Assembly (NCBI GenBank): GCA_030704615.1
Contig: CM060734.1
Location: 25,050,001 to 25,114,000 of the forward strand
Reading direction: 5' to 3'
Source: Takakia lepidozioides
Lineage: Eukaryota > Streptophyta > Takakiopsida > Takakiales > Takakiaceae
Length of the DNA: 64,000 nt
Part shown: in pieces, positions 20,988-31,375 of the stretch
Numbering within the stretch: the first letter of the stretch is position 1
How the letters are laid out: the number at the start of each line of letters is the position of its first letter
The notes under the pieces: model-generated
What the model saw: the letters and a program-made list of their open reading frames with translations, nothing else
What the model was told of the DNA's origin: nothing
Databases searched by the model: none
Position numbers and translations under genes: made by a program

Positions 20988-22431
20988 TCATCCCACGAAT
21001 TCTTGTTCCAAGGTCTGCAAATCAACAGTTCCATTGTCATGTACCTTTTTTATTTGAAATGGTCCCATCCATGGCATTTTCAATTTTCCTCCCAATTTGA
21101 TCTTCTTGATTTTTGGTAACCATAAAACAATGTCTCCGTCCTGGAAAGATTTTTCTTTCCCTTCAGATATTCTTTTTCTTCGTTGTTCTTGAATTCGTGC
21201 CATGTTATCGGCGGCGTCTGCCCGAACTTCTTCCAGATTAAATAACTCATATTCCCTGACTCGTAAAGATTCCTCTAAACCTCATCGTTCATGAGTTCTG
21301 GTTCGTAGTGTGGGTATCATACATTCAATGGGTAATAGTGCCTCTGCTCCATACACCAATTGAAATGGTGTATGTTTCGTGGTCACCTTGTATGATGTCC
21401 TGAATGCCCATAGTGTTGTGTTCATTTTGGTGCCACCAATCTGTCCCATTTACTATCTTGGTTAAGATAGTGCATAATATCTTGTTGGTAGATTCGGCCT
21501 GGCCATTTCCTTGGGGATAGTAAGCAATACTCTTGTGATGTACGATCATGAATTCCTCCGTCAAGCATTTTATGGCATCATTTATAAAATGTGATCCTTG
21601 ATCACTGACGAATTCCAGTGGGCAACCAAATCATGTGATGATGTTTTCACATAAGAATTTGGCTGCCGATCTGGCAGTGTTGTCTCTGAGTGCCTTGGTC
21701 TCTACCCATTTGGTAGTGTAGTCAGTGGCTGTGAGGATGTATTGGTTCTGTGTGTACCTTACTGGAGGTTTAATGTGCCCCACGAAGTCTATCCCCCAGC
21801 GTTGAAATGGTTCTGTTGGTAGTGTTGGGTGCATAGCACCCTTCCCAGTTCGTTCTACTGGTCCCATCCTTTGGCAAACATCACACCGTTGACAATGTTT
21901 ATAAGTGTCTCCAAATACAGTAGGCCACCAGTAACCTGCTAATAATATCTTCTTTGTTGTCAGGTCCGAACTGAAGTGTCCTCCTGCAATTCCTTCGTGT
22001 AGCTCTTGCATCACTGTTTTGGCTTGTTCTTTGTTCACACATCTTCTCATTATGGAGTCAATTCCTCTTTTGTACAGAATCCCCTTGATTACTGTGTATG
22101 GCTTGCTTTTCATTGAAAGCTTTCTCCTGTCATCTTTGGTGTAGTCTTCAGGAAATTTCCCTGTGTTCAGATAGTATTTGATTGGCCATTGCCAATCGTC
22201 TTGATCTTGATTCTGAATGTCTTCTGATTCTTCCTTGGTAACTGTATAAGCTCTAATACTGATATTGGCCAACTCTTGATTGTCTGTTTCTTCGTTTTCC
22301 TTGTCATCTTCTTTTTTCTGGATTTGGCTCTTCCTCAATAATAAGTCCTTCATCAAGAGGTTCATCTTCATCTGATGAGTCCTCTTCTTCATCAGTGTCA
22401 TCCATGAGTTTAAGAGAATCTGGAAGGTCAT
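20988..22431 (-). pseudogene. Integrase of the Tat-like element
   Basis: The zinc-binding domain reads LHEGIAGGHFSSDLTTKKIL then HCQRCDVCQRMG, a full H-H-C-C set. The catalytic core starts RWGIDFVGHIKPP (first Asp) and YILTATDYTTKW; the frame breaks near 21630. The glutamate-bearing YYPQGNGQAESTNK appears in another frame at about 21500. The C-terminal basic domain reads FQDGDIVLWLPKIKKIK, then MPWMGPFQIKKVHDNGTVDL, ending at a stop at 20988-20990. At least one frameshift and a short loss separate core and C-terminal part. Confidence 0.8.
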
Positions 22432-24365
22432 AGTCTCCTTGAAACACTCCCAGAGCGTCTAGAGGATCTGTCTCTTCATCTTGTGTTTCTGGTTGAGCAG
22501 CAAATAGAAATGCGTCGGGAAGTTGATCCTCTACCCCCATGGCTAGTTCTCCTGTAGTAATTCTTGACAAGTGATCCGCTGTAACATGTAATCTTCCTGG
22601 TTTATGAACAACTTCAAAATCATACTCATGAAGAAGTAATAACCATCGAGCAACCCTGCCACTAGCTAGTGGTCGATTTGCTAAATGAACTAGAGCCTGA
22701 TGATCAACAATAAACTTAAAGCGATTGCCAAGTAAATAATGCCAAAACTTTTGAACAGCATAAATCATTGCCAATGCTTCCCTTTCCGTGGTGCTATAGT
22801 TCTTCTCAACTGCTGTCAGCAATCTGCTTGCATAATAGATTGGTGAATCTATTGTGCCCGTTACATTCTGAGCTAGAACTACCCCCAAAGCAATGCCTGA
22901 TGCATCACTGTGTACATGAAATGGTAAATCCCATCTTGGATTTATCAGAATTGGTGCTGCTGTGAGTGCCCTTTTTAGTGAATCAAATGATTCCTGGCAA
23001 GCTGGAGACCATCGGTATTTGGCATCTTGCTTCAGCAGTCTATAGACTGGTGCCGCTCTGTGAGCATTTTTGTCCATGTACCTCATGTAATAGCTTGTCT
23101 GTCCCAGAAATCTCTTGAGTTTCTTGGGATTTTCTGGTGGTGGTATTTTCTGGATAACCTCCACTTTCTTTGGATCCACCAAAATTCCCTGTTGGCACAC
23201 AATGTGTCCCAACAATAATCCTGAATTCACACAAAATGTACATTTTTCCGGATTGAGACTTACTCCATTGTTTCTGCAGGCTTGTAGGCAAAGTTTTAAC
23301 TGTGCCAAGTGTTTGGATTTCTGTCCGAAGACACTAAAATCATCCCAAAATACCTGCATAAAATCGTTGAGATAATTCTTGAATATCTCGGATACTGCTC
23401 GCTGAAACATGGCTGGTGCATTGCAAAGTCCAAATGGCATGACTTTGTAAGCATAGGCTCCCCATTCAGTGATGAATGCGGTCTTTTCTTGGTCTTCTTC
23501 TGCCATTTGCACCTGGTTGTACCCACTGAACCCATCCATGAATGAGTACATCTCATGTCCTGCCACTGTGTCCAACACTCTTTCGGTGAAAAGGTAGTGG
23601 AAAGGGGTCTTTCTTGGTTCCTGCGTTTAACTTGCGGTAGTCCACACATACTCGTAATTTTCCATTTTTCTTGGGTACTATCACAATGGGTGATAACCAT
23701 TATGGTGTCTCTACTGGGTATATGAATCCTGCATCTAGTAATTTCTTGATTTCTTCCCAAACTTTAGCTGCATAGTTGGGGTTCATTCTGTAACAGTTCT
23801 GACGAATTGGTTTTGTGACAACTTCCAATTCAATTTGGTGCTGACAGATGTTGGAAGGTATACCCTTCAAATCTTTGTAGTTCCAGGCAAATACATCCTT
23901 GTATTCAGTGAATAATGCAGTGGCTTCTTGTAGAAATGATTCTTCAAGACCTACACTTACTCGTATTATCTGTGGTTCTTCCACTGTTCCCAGATTCACT
24001 TGAATCAATTGAGTTTCTTCCGTTACTGTCCATCCTGCAATCTCTTGTCCGATGGTTGCAATCGTGGCAGGTACTTCACTGATTTTAATGTCCTCTTCCC
24101 TTTCTTGATAAAAACGGGCAGGGTGTTGAGGTGTGTCCATAGCTTCTTCCTCCGGATCTTCCGTTCTCGGAGTATTCGGTTCTCCTTGGGTGTTCACCAT
24201 GTGACATCCTACTGTTGTGGTATGTTTGACCACTAATTGCAAGGTCGTTTCTCTCGTGGAATGGTCCCTCGTTGCTTCGTAGTGATAGTGACTTGTTCTG
24301 ATCCTTTTTTGATCGTGAGAGTCTGACTTCCCCAATCGTGGTGTGATTGGGCTTGTGTAAACCAT
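22304..24365 (-). pseudogene. Reverse transcriptase-RNase H of the Tat-like element
   Basis: The N-terminal RT part (24365-23700) ends LLDAGFIYPVETP. After a frameshift, the palm reads YSFMDGFSGYNQVQMAEEDQ, AYKVMPFGLCNAPAMFQRAV and MQVFWDDFSVFG, where the Y/F-x-DD box is FWDD. The connection reads LKRFLGQTSYYMRYM. RNase H shows FHVHSDASGIALGVVLAQN, STTEREALAMIYAVQKFWHY and FIVDHQAL. A tail rich in Asp/Glu (DDTDEEEDSSDEDE) links to integrase. This is the best-preserved part of the element. Confidence 0.85.
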
Positions 24366-24660
24366 GGTCGGCCAAGTAGTAGTGAATATCCTTCTGCCAC
24401 ATCCTCCATTCTGAGAATGGTTATTAATACTTCGTATACTAGTCCTGCTACTTCCATTGCAAGTCGTCTGATGATACCCAATGGTTGCACTTTTCGTTGA
24501 TCGGCCATTTGTACCGTGAATGGAGCAGGTTCCATGTGCCCCAATCCTAGGGACTTCTTCATCTTCTCTGTCATGATATTCACTCCGGATCCTCCATCGA
24601 TGAGTATATCCGTTACTAGCTTCCGTCCAATACGTACTTGTATTACAGGTATTGCTTCGT
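24233..24660 (-). pseudogene. Retropepsin-like protease of the Tat-like element
   Basis: The minus strand reads TDILIDGGSGVNIMTEKMKK, then EVLITILRMEDVAEGYSLLL and GRPWF. The D-G-G-S-G-V-N-I-M active-site version and the 'LLLGRPWF' C-terminal strand are typical of Athila/Tat-type Gag-Pol proteins. It lies between the zinc knuckles and RT, as expected. Confidence 0.65.
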
Positions 24661-25229
24661 CTTAGTCTGGAGTTTGTTGTATAATTGTGGGTTTAATCGT
24701 GTAAACCTCTGGTGTTGGTTTTTGTTTTGGTGTGGGGGTCAATGCCTCAATTGCCCGAAATAATTCAATTGTTTGAGACTCAAGGGCATGAATCTATGGT
24801 GACGGATTTCTTCGACACCTACCTTTGCAGTGTGGAGCAATTTTTAATAATTGTCCAATGTTAATTTGGGTCTTGGTCTGGCAGATTACTTCAGCCAATT
24901 CTGTTTCCGTGGTTGCATTAGTGGTCTTCATCGTTGGTCTGATTTGATTATCTGGAGTTGGCTCTCCATATGGTATATGGGTTCCCTCTTGCATTTGAGC
25001 TATGGCTTTACTTACCTCTTGGTGTAAGCTCTTTTCTTCCTGCCATGCTGCCCTTTCTGGATATTGTTTTCGTTCTTCTTCAATCTCCTTATCTGGAGGT
25101 TTATTGGCCTGAGTTCGGGTTACCGCAAGGGTATCCACTACAGGAGTTACCACACTCACGGCTACACTCGGTCCGGCTTCCATATTTCCCACTTCTGCCT
25201 CATGCTTGATTCGCAACTGACATTCATGT

Positions 25230-27138
25230 TTCCGGTGTCTCTTTTTCTTGCAATAGTGACATCTCGTGATTTCTTTGTTTTTGGGTTGATGTTCTCTATC
25301 CCGTGGTGGATAGTCATCTCGTGGTCTCTGATAACGATTACCCATATTGTATCGTCTTGGTCCATCCGATCCTCCCCGTCGGATTTGGACTTGGTGTACC
25401 CCCACCTCTCGTGTGTACCCACTCTTCTTTGGCCCGTTGATTGTAAATACAATGGCTGGTATTATGATTGTTCATATGACAAATATCACAGTATTTGTCT
25501 TTCATGTGGCATTCTGTTGCCAAGTGTCCTGCAGTCCGCATTTGTGACACCATGTTGCCTTTCGTGGCCCTTCACCTTTAAAATTCTTGATAGCCTCTGC
25601 TATCTTCTGATCCAAAGTGGTTTTGTCAATCACTTCTTTCTTCTTTTGCTTGGGCTTTTCTTCATCATCAGAGTCTTCTTCTTCCAAGGGATCCTTGGAA
25701 TCTTTACTTTTGCTCTGATGAAATCCCAATTCCAATTTCTTTGCAGTCCCTACTGCTTCAGCCAAAGTGTTGTTAGGCATGACTGTAACCATGGTTACAT
25801 ATTCAGGACGAAGTCCGTTGATGAACCATGATTTTTGCAAGTAATCACCTGGTGCTTGAGGTAGCTTCCTGATCAGAGTCTTCATTCTCTCCAGGTAGTC
25901 GACTACCAATTCTTTCCTTTTCTGTCTCAGGTTTTGTAATCCTGTGAAGCTTTCAGACGTGGATTTGTTTAATCTATATCGTTCTTGAAATGCGGCTCTC
26001 ATATCCGCCCACTTTGCAAAGTGATTGGCTGGAAAGGTTGCCAACCATTGGTGTTGGGATTGTCAAGGCTAGTGGTATTGTTGGTGTTTGTCTTCCAAAC
26101 AATGATTCAAAGCTAGGAGGTCTTTGTCCCAATGATAGCCGTCTTCCAGCTGCTGTCCCTACTAAGCTTAATGAATCTTTAAAAGCTTTGAGTGCAGTCC
26201 TGGTTATCCTTTCTGGAGAAGTAGTTTCACTTTTTTCCCCTTCTTCACTCAGAATATTCTCAAATCTTTCTTCCAATATTTCAGCAAAACCTCGATTTGG
26301 ACTTGTTACTGTAGAAGGTCCTTCAGATCTTTCTTGTGGTAACCATTCGCCAAGTGCATTACTTGCAACTCCTTCTAGTGTAGTGTTCCCACTTTTCAAA
26401 GATCCGATTTCCTGATCTTCTGGTTTATCACTGTCAATTTGTCTTGATGTCTCACCTTGAATAATATTCAAGTTTTGTAATTCTGGGAACTCTTTTCTCA
26501 ACCGAGCTTCCCTTTCTACAACATATTACTCTATTCTTTCAGCTCTGTCTTGCTTAGTTTTTTCCTTAATTTCCTCATTCATTCCCACATCATATACAGA
26601 ATTCCTTTTCAGTACCCTTTAATAAGCCTTGGTATGTCAGTAAAGAAAAATTATAGTGGTCTCTACCCTTTCTCCAAGATTTACACTATCTTGCCAGAAT
26701 CCGTATCACGACTTAATTTTCCTTTACTGATTGATCACCAATCTTTTAATGGGCACAATAATACCATTTGTCTTTCTCAGTATATCTTACTTGTAACAAG
26801 TCTTTGGGTATCCAGTACTCCACTGCTTCTATGATCATATGACAATATTCATAATTTGAACATCCTTCCCTGAAAATATAATTAGTGTAGCAAACTTTTC
26901 TGATTGGGATTAGAGTAATCAATAAAGCTAGATGAGACAACCATTCTTCACTTCTGTTTCTACATTCCCAAGGTACTCGGGTAATACTGATCACTCCTCC
27001 TTTTAATCCCCATTTGTCATCTTCTTTCACAATTGAAAGAAAGATCTTATGTTGTATTGCTATTGGTAAGCCATGAAATTTGTTCAGGAATGTTTTCCAT
27101 TCCTCTGCTTCCGTTGACTCCTTCTTTTGTGATTTCAA
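25230..27138 (-). pseudogene. Gag of the Tat-like element
   Basis: Three overlapping frames carry it. The capsid-like part reads HFAKWADMRAAFQERYRLNK, then LRQKRKELVVDYLERMKTLI and YLQKSWFINGLRPEYVTMV, a classic retrotransposon Gag pattern. Zinc knuckles follow: a first one (CHKCG...HLATEC) split by a frameshift, then CDICHMNNHNTSHC and RCHYCKKKRHRKHEC, both C-x2-C-x4-H-x4-C. The N-terminal part (to 27138) is weakly conserved. Confidence 0.7.
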
Positions 27139-27214
27139 GAAATCACTGAGTAACCATCATTCCTTCAGTTCACTTGAACTCAACATACCATTAGTCCCCA
27201 GTATGGTCGCCAAA

Positions 27215-28085
27215 TGTTAACTGCCGGTTTATGACTTAGACAAAACAGGCTCTTAGCACTACTACCCATTTCCCAAGACATACAACGGAGGTTGTCCGAC
27301 GGTATGCTTTCAGAAACGATTACAAAGTAATCGTTTTAAGGATAGCTAAACCATGGCCGTCGTATGAATCAATATATCTACATGTTGCTTAATCCTATTG
27401 ATTAAGCCTAACCTACAGTCTCATTGGCCTAAAAGATCTTAGTCGGAAAGACTGAAGCCTCTTTGTTCATACAATCAGATGGTAGTCAAGACAAAACAAG
27501 AGCTATTATGAGATGATACACATTCTCACCATCTCACATTATCTCATAATATACATTCTCTCCATCTCACGTTCACTCTACACAGAGATACTTCGAATAG
27601 CATGGCTTTACTTCAGAGTTCATCACATCATAGCAGAAGTACACATCGAATCACTCTGAGTCCACTGAATACACACTGATCACTGATACCTTCTAAGTTG
27701 CGTGCAGCCCTTTTATACTATGCTCGAAAGAGCCGTTACAGCCTGCAGTCGTTAATGACCGTTTGCCTAACTGCCTACGCAACCTAAAGGGTTTGCTAAA
27801 AAATTGGCTCGTTGTAGTGGTCGTATGCCATAGTGGTACATGGTCCACTACTTCCTCTATTAGTAAAAGCCGATGCTAACATGGCCGTGTGATATCGTGG
27901 TTCACGGCCCACGATTGCTACACTACCCACTACTGCTCCCGTGTTAATGTACCATTGTTCCGCCATTTGCTAAGTACCGCGTACTTAGCCTTTTCTGCCC
28001 GTGACCAGGTAGTGTACACCAATCACCACTCGGTATGTCCCGTCGTGACCCTCGCTGTCTGACCCTTATAGCTTAGCCGTTATCA
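27215..28085 (-). repeat. 871-bp 5' LTR of the Tat-like element
   Basis: Ends are TGATAACGGC and AGTTAACA on the minus strand. It aligns over its full length with 6399-7269 in inverse orientation. The TATA-like AGTATAAAAGGGCTGCACGC lies at about 27709-27728. The primer-binding region follows at 27195-27214. The upstream flank (28086 on) is PDF-family intron DNA, GATACTACCAATGTGAC, also present at 29394. Confidence 0.85.
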
Positions 28086-28134
28086 GATACTACCAATGTG
28101 ACAACAGGAAAGTATCCAGAAATAGGTAACAGCT

Positions 28135-28418
28135 GAGACGAGGAGAAGCTGTGGAATGAATACTTTTCTGACCCCAGTCAATGGTGGGACAATCGAGGCA
28201 AGAAGGTGAATGTCTGTTGGATTATAGAGAGTAGTAGATGCGAACAAGTGTGATAAGTTGAGTTGGGTGTTTCCTAGAACAAATCTAGGTTGTCATCGTC
28301 AGCTGCTAGCAGCAAGACAAATATGTATGCATGATTTGTGCAAAGGCATGGATAGCTGAAGGAGCAGGGAGATAGTGTGGGTGCAGATTCACCCAAGAGG
28401 GCCGGACTTCAAGCTCCA
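28135..28418 (+). pseudogene. OSB-like PDF-motif exons, first part of a split copy
   Basis: Exon 1 reads EKLWNEYFSDPSQWWDNRGK and K, followed by a GTGAAT donor at about 28207. After an intron of about 180 bp ending GGGTGCAG, exon 2 reads IHPRGPDFKLQ. Here the motif is clean and in frame on both sides of the intron. It is then interrupted by the insertion at 28419-29164 and continues at 29165. This is the most readable PDF copy in the window. Confidence 0.65.
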
Positions 28419-29164
28419 AAAGGTGAGTGCAGGATCAGGTGGCTCAAAAACGGCAGATGTGACCTCCACGAAAGTCCCTGGGCAAATATTTAATCTATGT
28501 TTTTTGTTCAAATATATTTTTACATTGATAGATAATGATATGCCTAACATTGTTAGTAAAGGGATCCATCATAAATATTTGAGATATGTTTTATTAGAAA
28601 TATTATTCCATAATTTAAAAAATAACTAATTTGTAGGTCCCCAATTATATAGGACATTTGTCGATCTAGTTATAAGAACTTGTAGATAATGACAATATTT
28701 ATATTGTCATTGAAGAGTTCTACCCAAATATGATTTTTTTGAACACCATGAGCTTTTGAAATTTTGGGTATATCTAGCGATATGTAAAAGTTCATAGTAC
28801 ACTAACAAATGAATGAAATTGTCTACAAGTTCATCCATGTCTCTTATTCCTCAAAGGTAATCTATAATCGAAGTCCATATGTAAAATGGCTAAGTGCAAG
28901 TTAGTGTTTGAGAGTCCAATTATGGACAAACTTGGAATGTTATAGCCGAGAGTGCAAGTCCTAAAAAGTCCATAGCTCCATGATAAATCATCTAACTTGC
29001 AAAATAATCATACCAACATGTAGATATGGTAGATGATTAGCAACATTCAATCTCATTTGGGATGAAGATAAACTTATTTGCACAGTGTTACAGATAATAT
29101 GAAGAGCACTCAATGAAAAACTGCAGTGTGACGTCCAAACTGAGCCACCTTAGCCTGCCTCACC
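28419..29164. mobile_element. 746-bp inverted-repeat insertion inside a PDF exon, with splice-like ends
   Basis: The left end GGTGAGTGCAGGATCAGGTG-GCTCA and the right end, inverted, GGTGAGGCAGGCTAAGGTG-GCTCA form an imperfect terminal inverted repeat of about 25 bp. CCA flanks both sides (28416-28418 and 29165-29167), matching a 3-bp target duplication. Uninterrupted PDF copies read AAGCTCCAGATTA across the site. The ends also supply AAG/GTGAGT and CCCCAG/ATT, so splicing would restore the frame with one extra lysine codon. The interior is A/T-rich and noncoding. Confidence 0.6.
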
Positions 29165-29788
29165 CCAGATTAACTATGATTCCATGTGGATCAATAGCTA
29201 CAAGAAACCTGCATGGGTAGATGGTCAACTGGCAGGCGCAGCGCACAATTGATAAAATCAGACACTGCTAATGAAGGCATCTTCTTCAGTACATTTCACC
29301 CTGTTTTTTCCCTCTTATCAGAAATTTCCATGTTGAATTCTGCAAGTGAGCTGGTTGAGTGATCTAGTTTGGAGTGACTTTGACATGATACTGCCAATGT
29401 GACAATAGGAAAGTATCAAAAAACAAGTAACAGAGATGAGGAGAAGCTGTGGAATGAATACTTTTTTGACCCCAGTCAATGATGGGACAACCGAGGCAAA
29501 AAAATGAATACCTGTTGGATTATAGAGAGTAACAAACGCAATTCAACATAGGAACTAGTGTGATAAGCTGAGTTGGGTGTTTCCTAGAACAAATATAGGC
29601 TGTCATTGTCAGCTATTAGCAGCAAGGCAAGGATGAATGCATGTGTTGTGCAGAGGGATGGATAGCTGAAGGAGGCCTGATAGAGTGTGGGTCCAGATTC
29701 ATCCAAGAGGGCCAAATTTCAAGCACACGATTACCTATGATTCCCTGTGGATCAATAGCTACAAGAAACCTGCATGGGTAGATGGTCT
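29165..29788 (+). pseudogene. PDF-motif remnants, second part and a further copy
   Basis: 29165-29245 completes the split copy: ITYDSMWINSYKKPAWVDGQ then LAGAAHN. 29433-29500 begins another copy (EKLWNEYFFDPSQ-stop-WDNRGKK). 29692-29788 gives its second half, IHPRGPNFKHTITYDSLWIN then SYKKPAWVDG, with PDF changed to PNF. The DNA between them matches the intron-like sequences seen at 500-600 and 9.1-9.7 kb. Confidence 0.55.
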
Positions 29789-30037
29789 ATTTCGTGGGAC
29801 TCAATCTGTCACTAAAGTCTTGCATTATGAGGATCAGAAATGCTTGGCAGCTTACCTGCATGAGGCCTTGACCCTTAGGCAATCCCCAGAGCAGCAGTAG
29901 CTTTTGGGCTACTTTTGTACTTTGGTCTTGTCTCATCTCTCTTGTTTTTTTCCATTTTGTCCCATAAGCTCTTTGAGCTTTCCGCACAGGTAATAAAGTA
30001 CCATTTTGTTTCATTTCATTTCGTTTTGTTTCATGGC
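29789..30037 (+). mobile_element. Possible retroposed 3' end (LINE- or mRNA-derived) with poly(A) signal and T-rich tail repeats
   Basis: PDF coding sequence stops abruptly after WVDG at 29788. The next 100 bp read as an open frame ending in a stop (…LTLRQSPEQQ), followed by a 3'-UTR-like stretch with AATAAAG at about 29991 and a TTTCATTTCATTTCGTTTTGTTTCAT tail. This resembles the 3' end of a non-LTR retroposon or processed transcript inserted into the PDF exon. No second copy is present for comparison. Confidence 0.3.
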
Positions 30038-31278
30038 ATGTCTTTCATCGATTTCGCAATTCTAATGACATGATTAATTCTCTTGTATGGCATTACATAC
30101 GTATGTACTAGTCGGCTCACTACAAACACCAAAACTTCAAAGCATAAACCACTATGAATGATTGTTCAAGTAATTTCGAGCAATTCATTTAAAGTAGTAA
30201 ACCAGTGGTTGCGCCGACTTCCGCAGTCGCAGTTGCCATTGGGCATGTAGCACTGCAAATTATGTGGTCGACTACCACGTGGCAGCAGTGCTGCTCGTCG
30301 TGGCACCGCCACATCGGTGTCCACGTCGGCATCCACGTCCGCGTCCATGTGTCACCGCGGTCCGGTGAGTCATTCCACTCATGCGAAGGGGAAAGTCAAA
30401 GTCAGCCCAAAAGGTCAGACACACGGACGGCTCGCCTGGTTACGCCACATGGTTCTTCAGCAATAATCGTTGAGCAGTCGTTCATGCGTTTGCATCCGTT
30501 ACCACTTCTATCATTGGATGTCCGATCCAACTTCCATGTCTGTTGTAACTAGTCGTTTACTAATTCCAGTGGATCCCGGTTTTTTGACTTTTTCGACTCA
30601 AAGTGAGTCGTTTCCCGAGTCGTAAAGGACGGATTTTCTTCTAGTGGGTTACTCGGTCTGCTATTTCAAACGAGGTTAGCTCCCTCTGGCTCATGCAGCT
30701 TTGCTGTCATGGCCGTGAGCTCGACTCTTGTCCCCCCCTTTGGCTTCCTCCTGAACTAGTAGGCTTACTTAGACTCCTCCGTCTTGCTGGTTTCTACCTT
30801 CGCCTTCTTGGGATAGTGTCTCTCATTTCCTTCAGGTACATGTGGTACGTAACTAGGTTGGTGAGCGAGCGGTGTCATTCCCCTCAAATGAGCGCTCTCA
30901 GCTCCTGTTGAACCCACACTCCTGGTCGTAGACTTGTCTCCATAGGGTTAGCGTCCAACAGTACCCCTTCCTCTGGTTCTATCCTCAGAACCCTTTGTTC
31001 TTGGCCAAACAAGACCTCCAATTCCCTCCATCACGGGGCTTAACCCATAGCACGTCAATTGGGAGGTAACACAGTACGTATGTCTCTCCGAAATATGGGT
31101 GCTAACAATGCTCAGTATGCGACAAACACTCCTTGTGGATGAAGCAAATGAAATGAATATGTATTATTGGCGTTAGTGCATAATTCACTGCAGGAGCACC
31201 TCTCGCCGCCGCTCCCACAACATCAATCCGTCCACGTTGATCACTCGGTGTCGCAAGTACCAAGTCTTGGAACCTCCG
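30038..31278. other. No recognised gene; weakly coding-like DNA
   Basis: The minus strand of 30570-30960 has broken open frames (for example SLTNLVTYHMYLKEMRD) that could be a decayed TE polyprotein, but no motif identifies it. The rest is GC-richer noncoding DNA. Confidence 0.3.
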
Positions 31279-31375
31279 TGTCGCGCACCTCACTTCGGTA
31301 AACTCCCCTTCAAGTCATAGTTACTCGCTTTGATGTACGCCTAACTCCCAAACTGGCCGTCGAGCTAACTCGGAG
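31279..31375 (-). repeat. Extra copy of the chromovirus LTR terminus
   Basis: TGTCGCGCACCTCACTTCGG and the next 75 bp match the start (plus sense) of the adjoining LTR at 31376 with about ten differences. The two are in direct, head-to-tail contact. Confidence 0.7.

Larger units (their letters stand above)
17080..28085 (-). mobile_element. Tat/Athila-like Ty3/gypsy element, minus strand, 3' end displaced
   Basis: Order on the minus strand: 5' LTR 28085-27215, primer-binding region starting TTTGGCGACCATACTGGGGA (Athila/Tat elements typically start TTTGGCGCC), Gag to about 25500 with CCHC knuckles to about 25230, protease around 24600-24230, RT-RNase H 24365-22304, integrase 22431-20988, extra ORF to 17080. 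The 3' tail, polypurine tract and 871-bp LTR sit inverted at 6321-7269. Rejoined, the element would be about 11.9 kb. Several frameshifts and stops make it non-autonomous. Confidence 0.75.

Noticed and set aside
30166-30348. Asp/Val repeat ORF (DADVDADVDTDV) on the minus strand
   Set aside because: Short, arises from a degenerate CCACGTCGGCATC-type repeat and has no coding neighbours.
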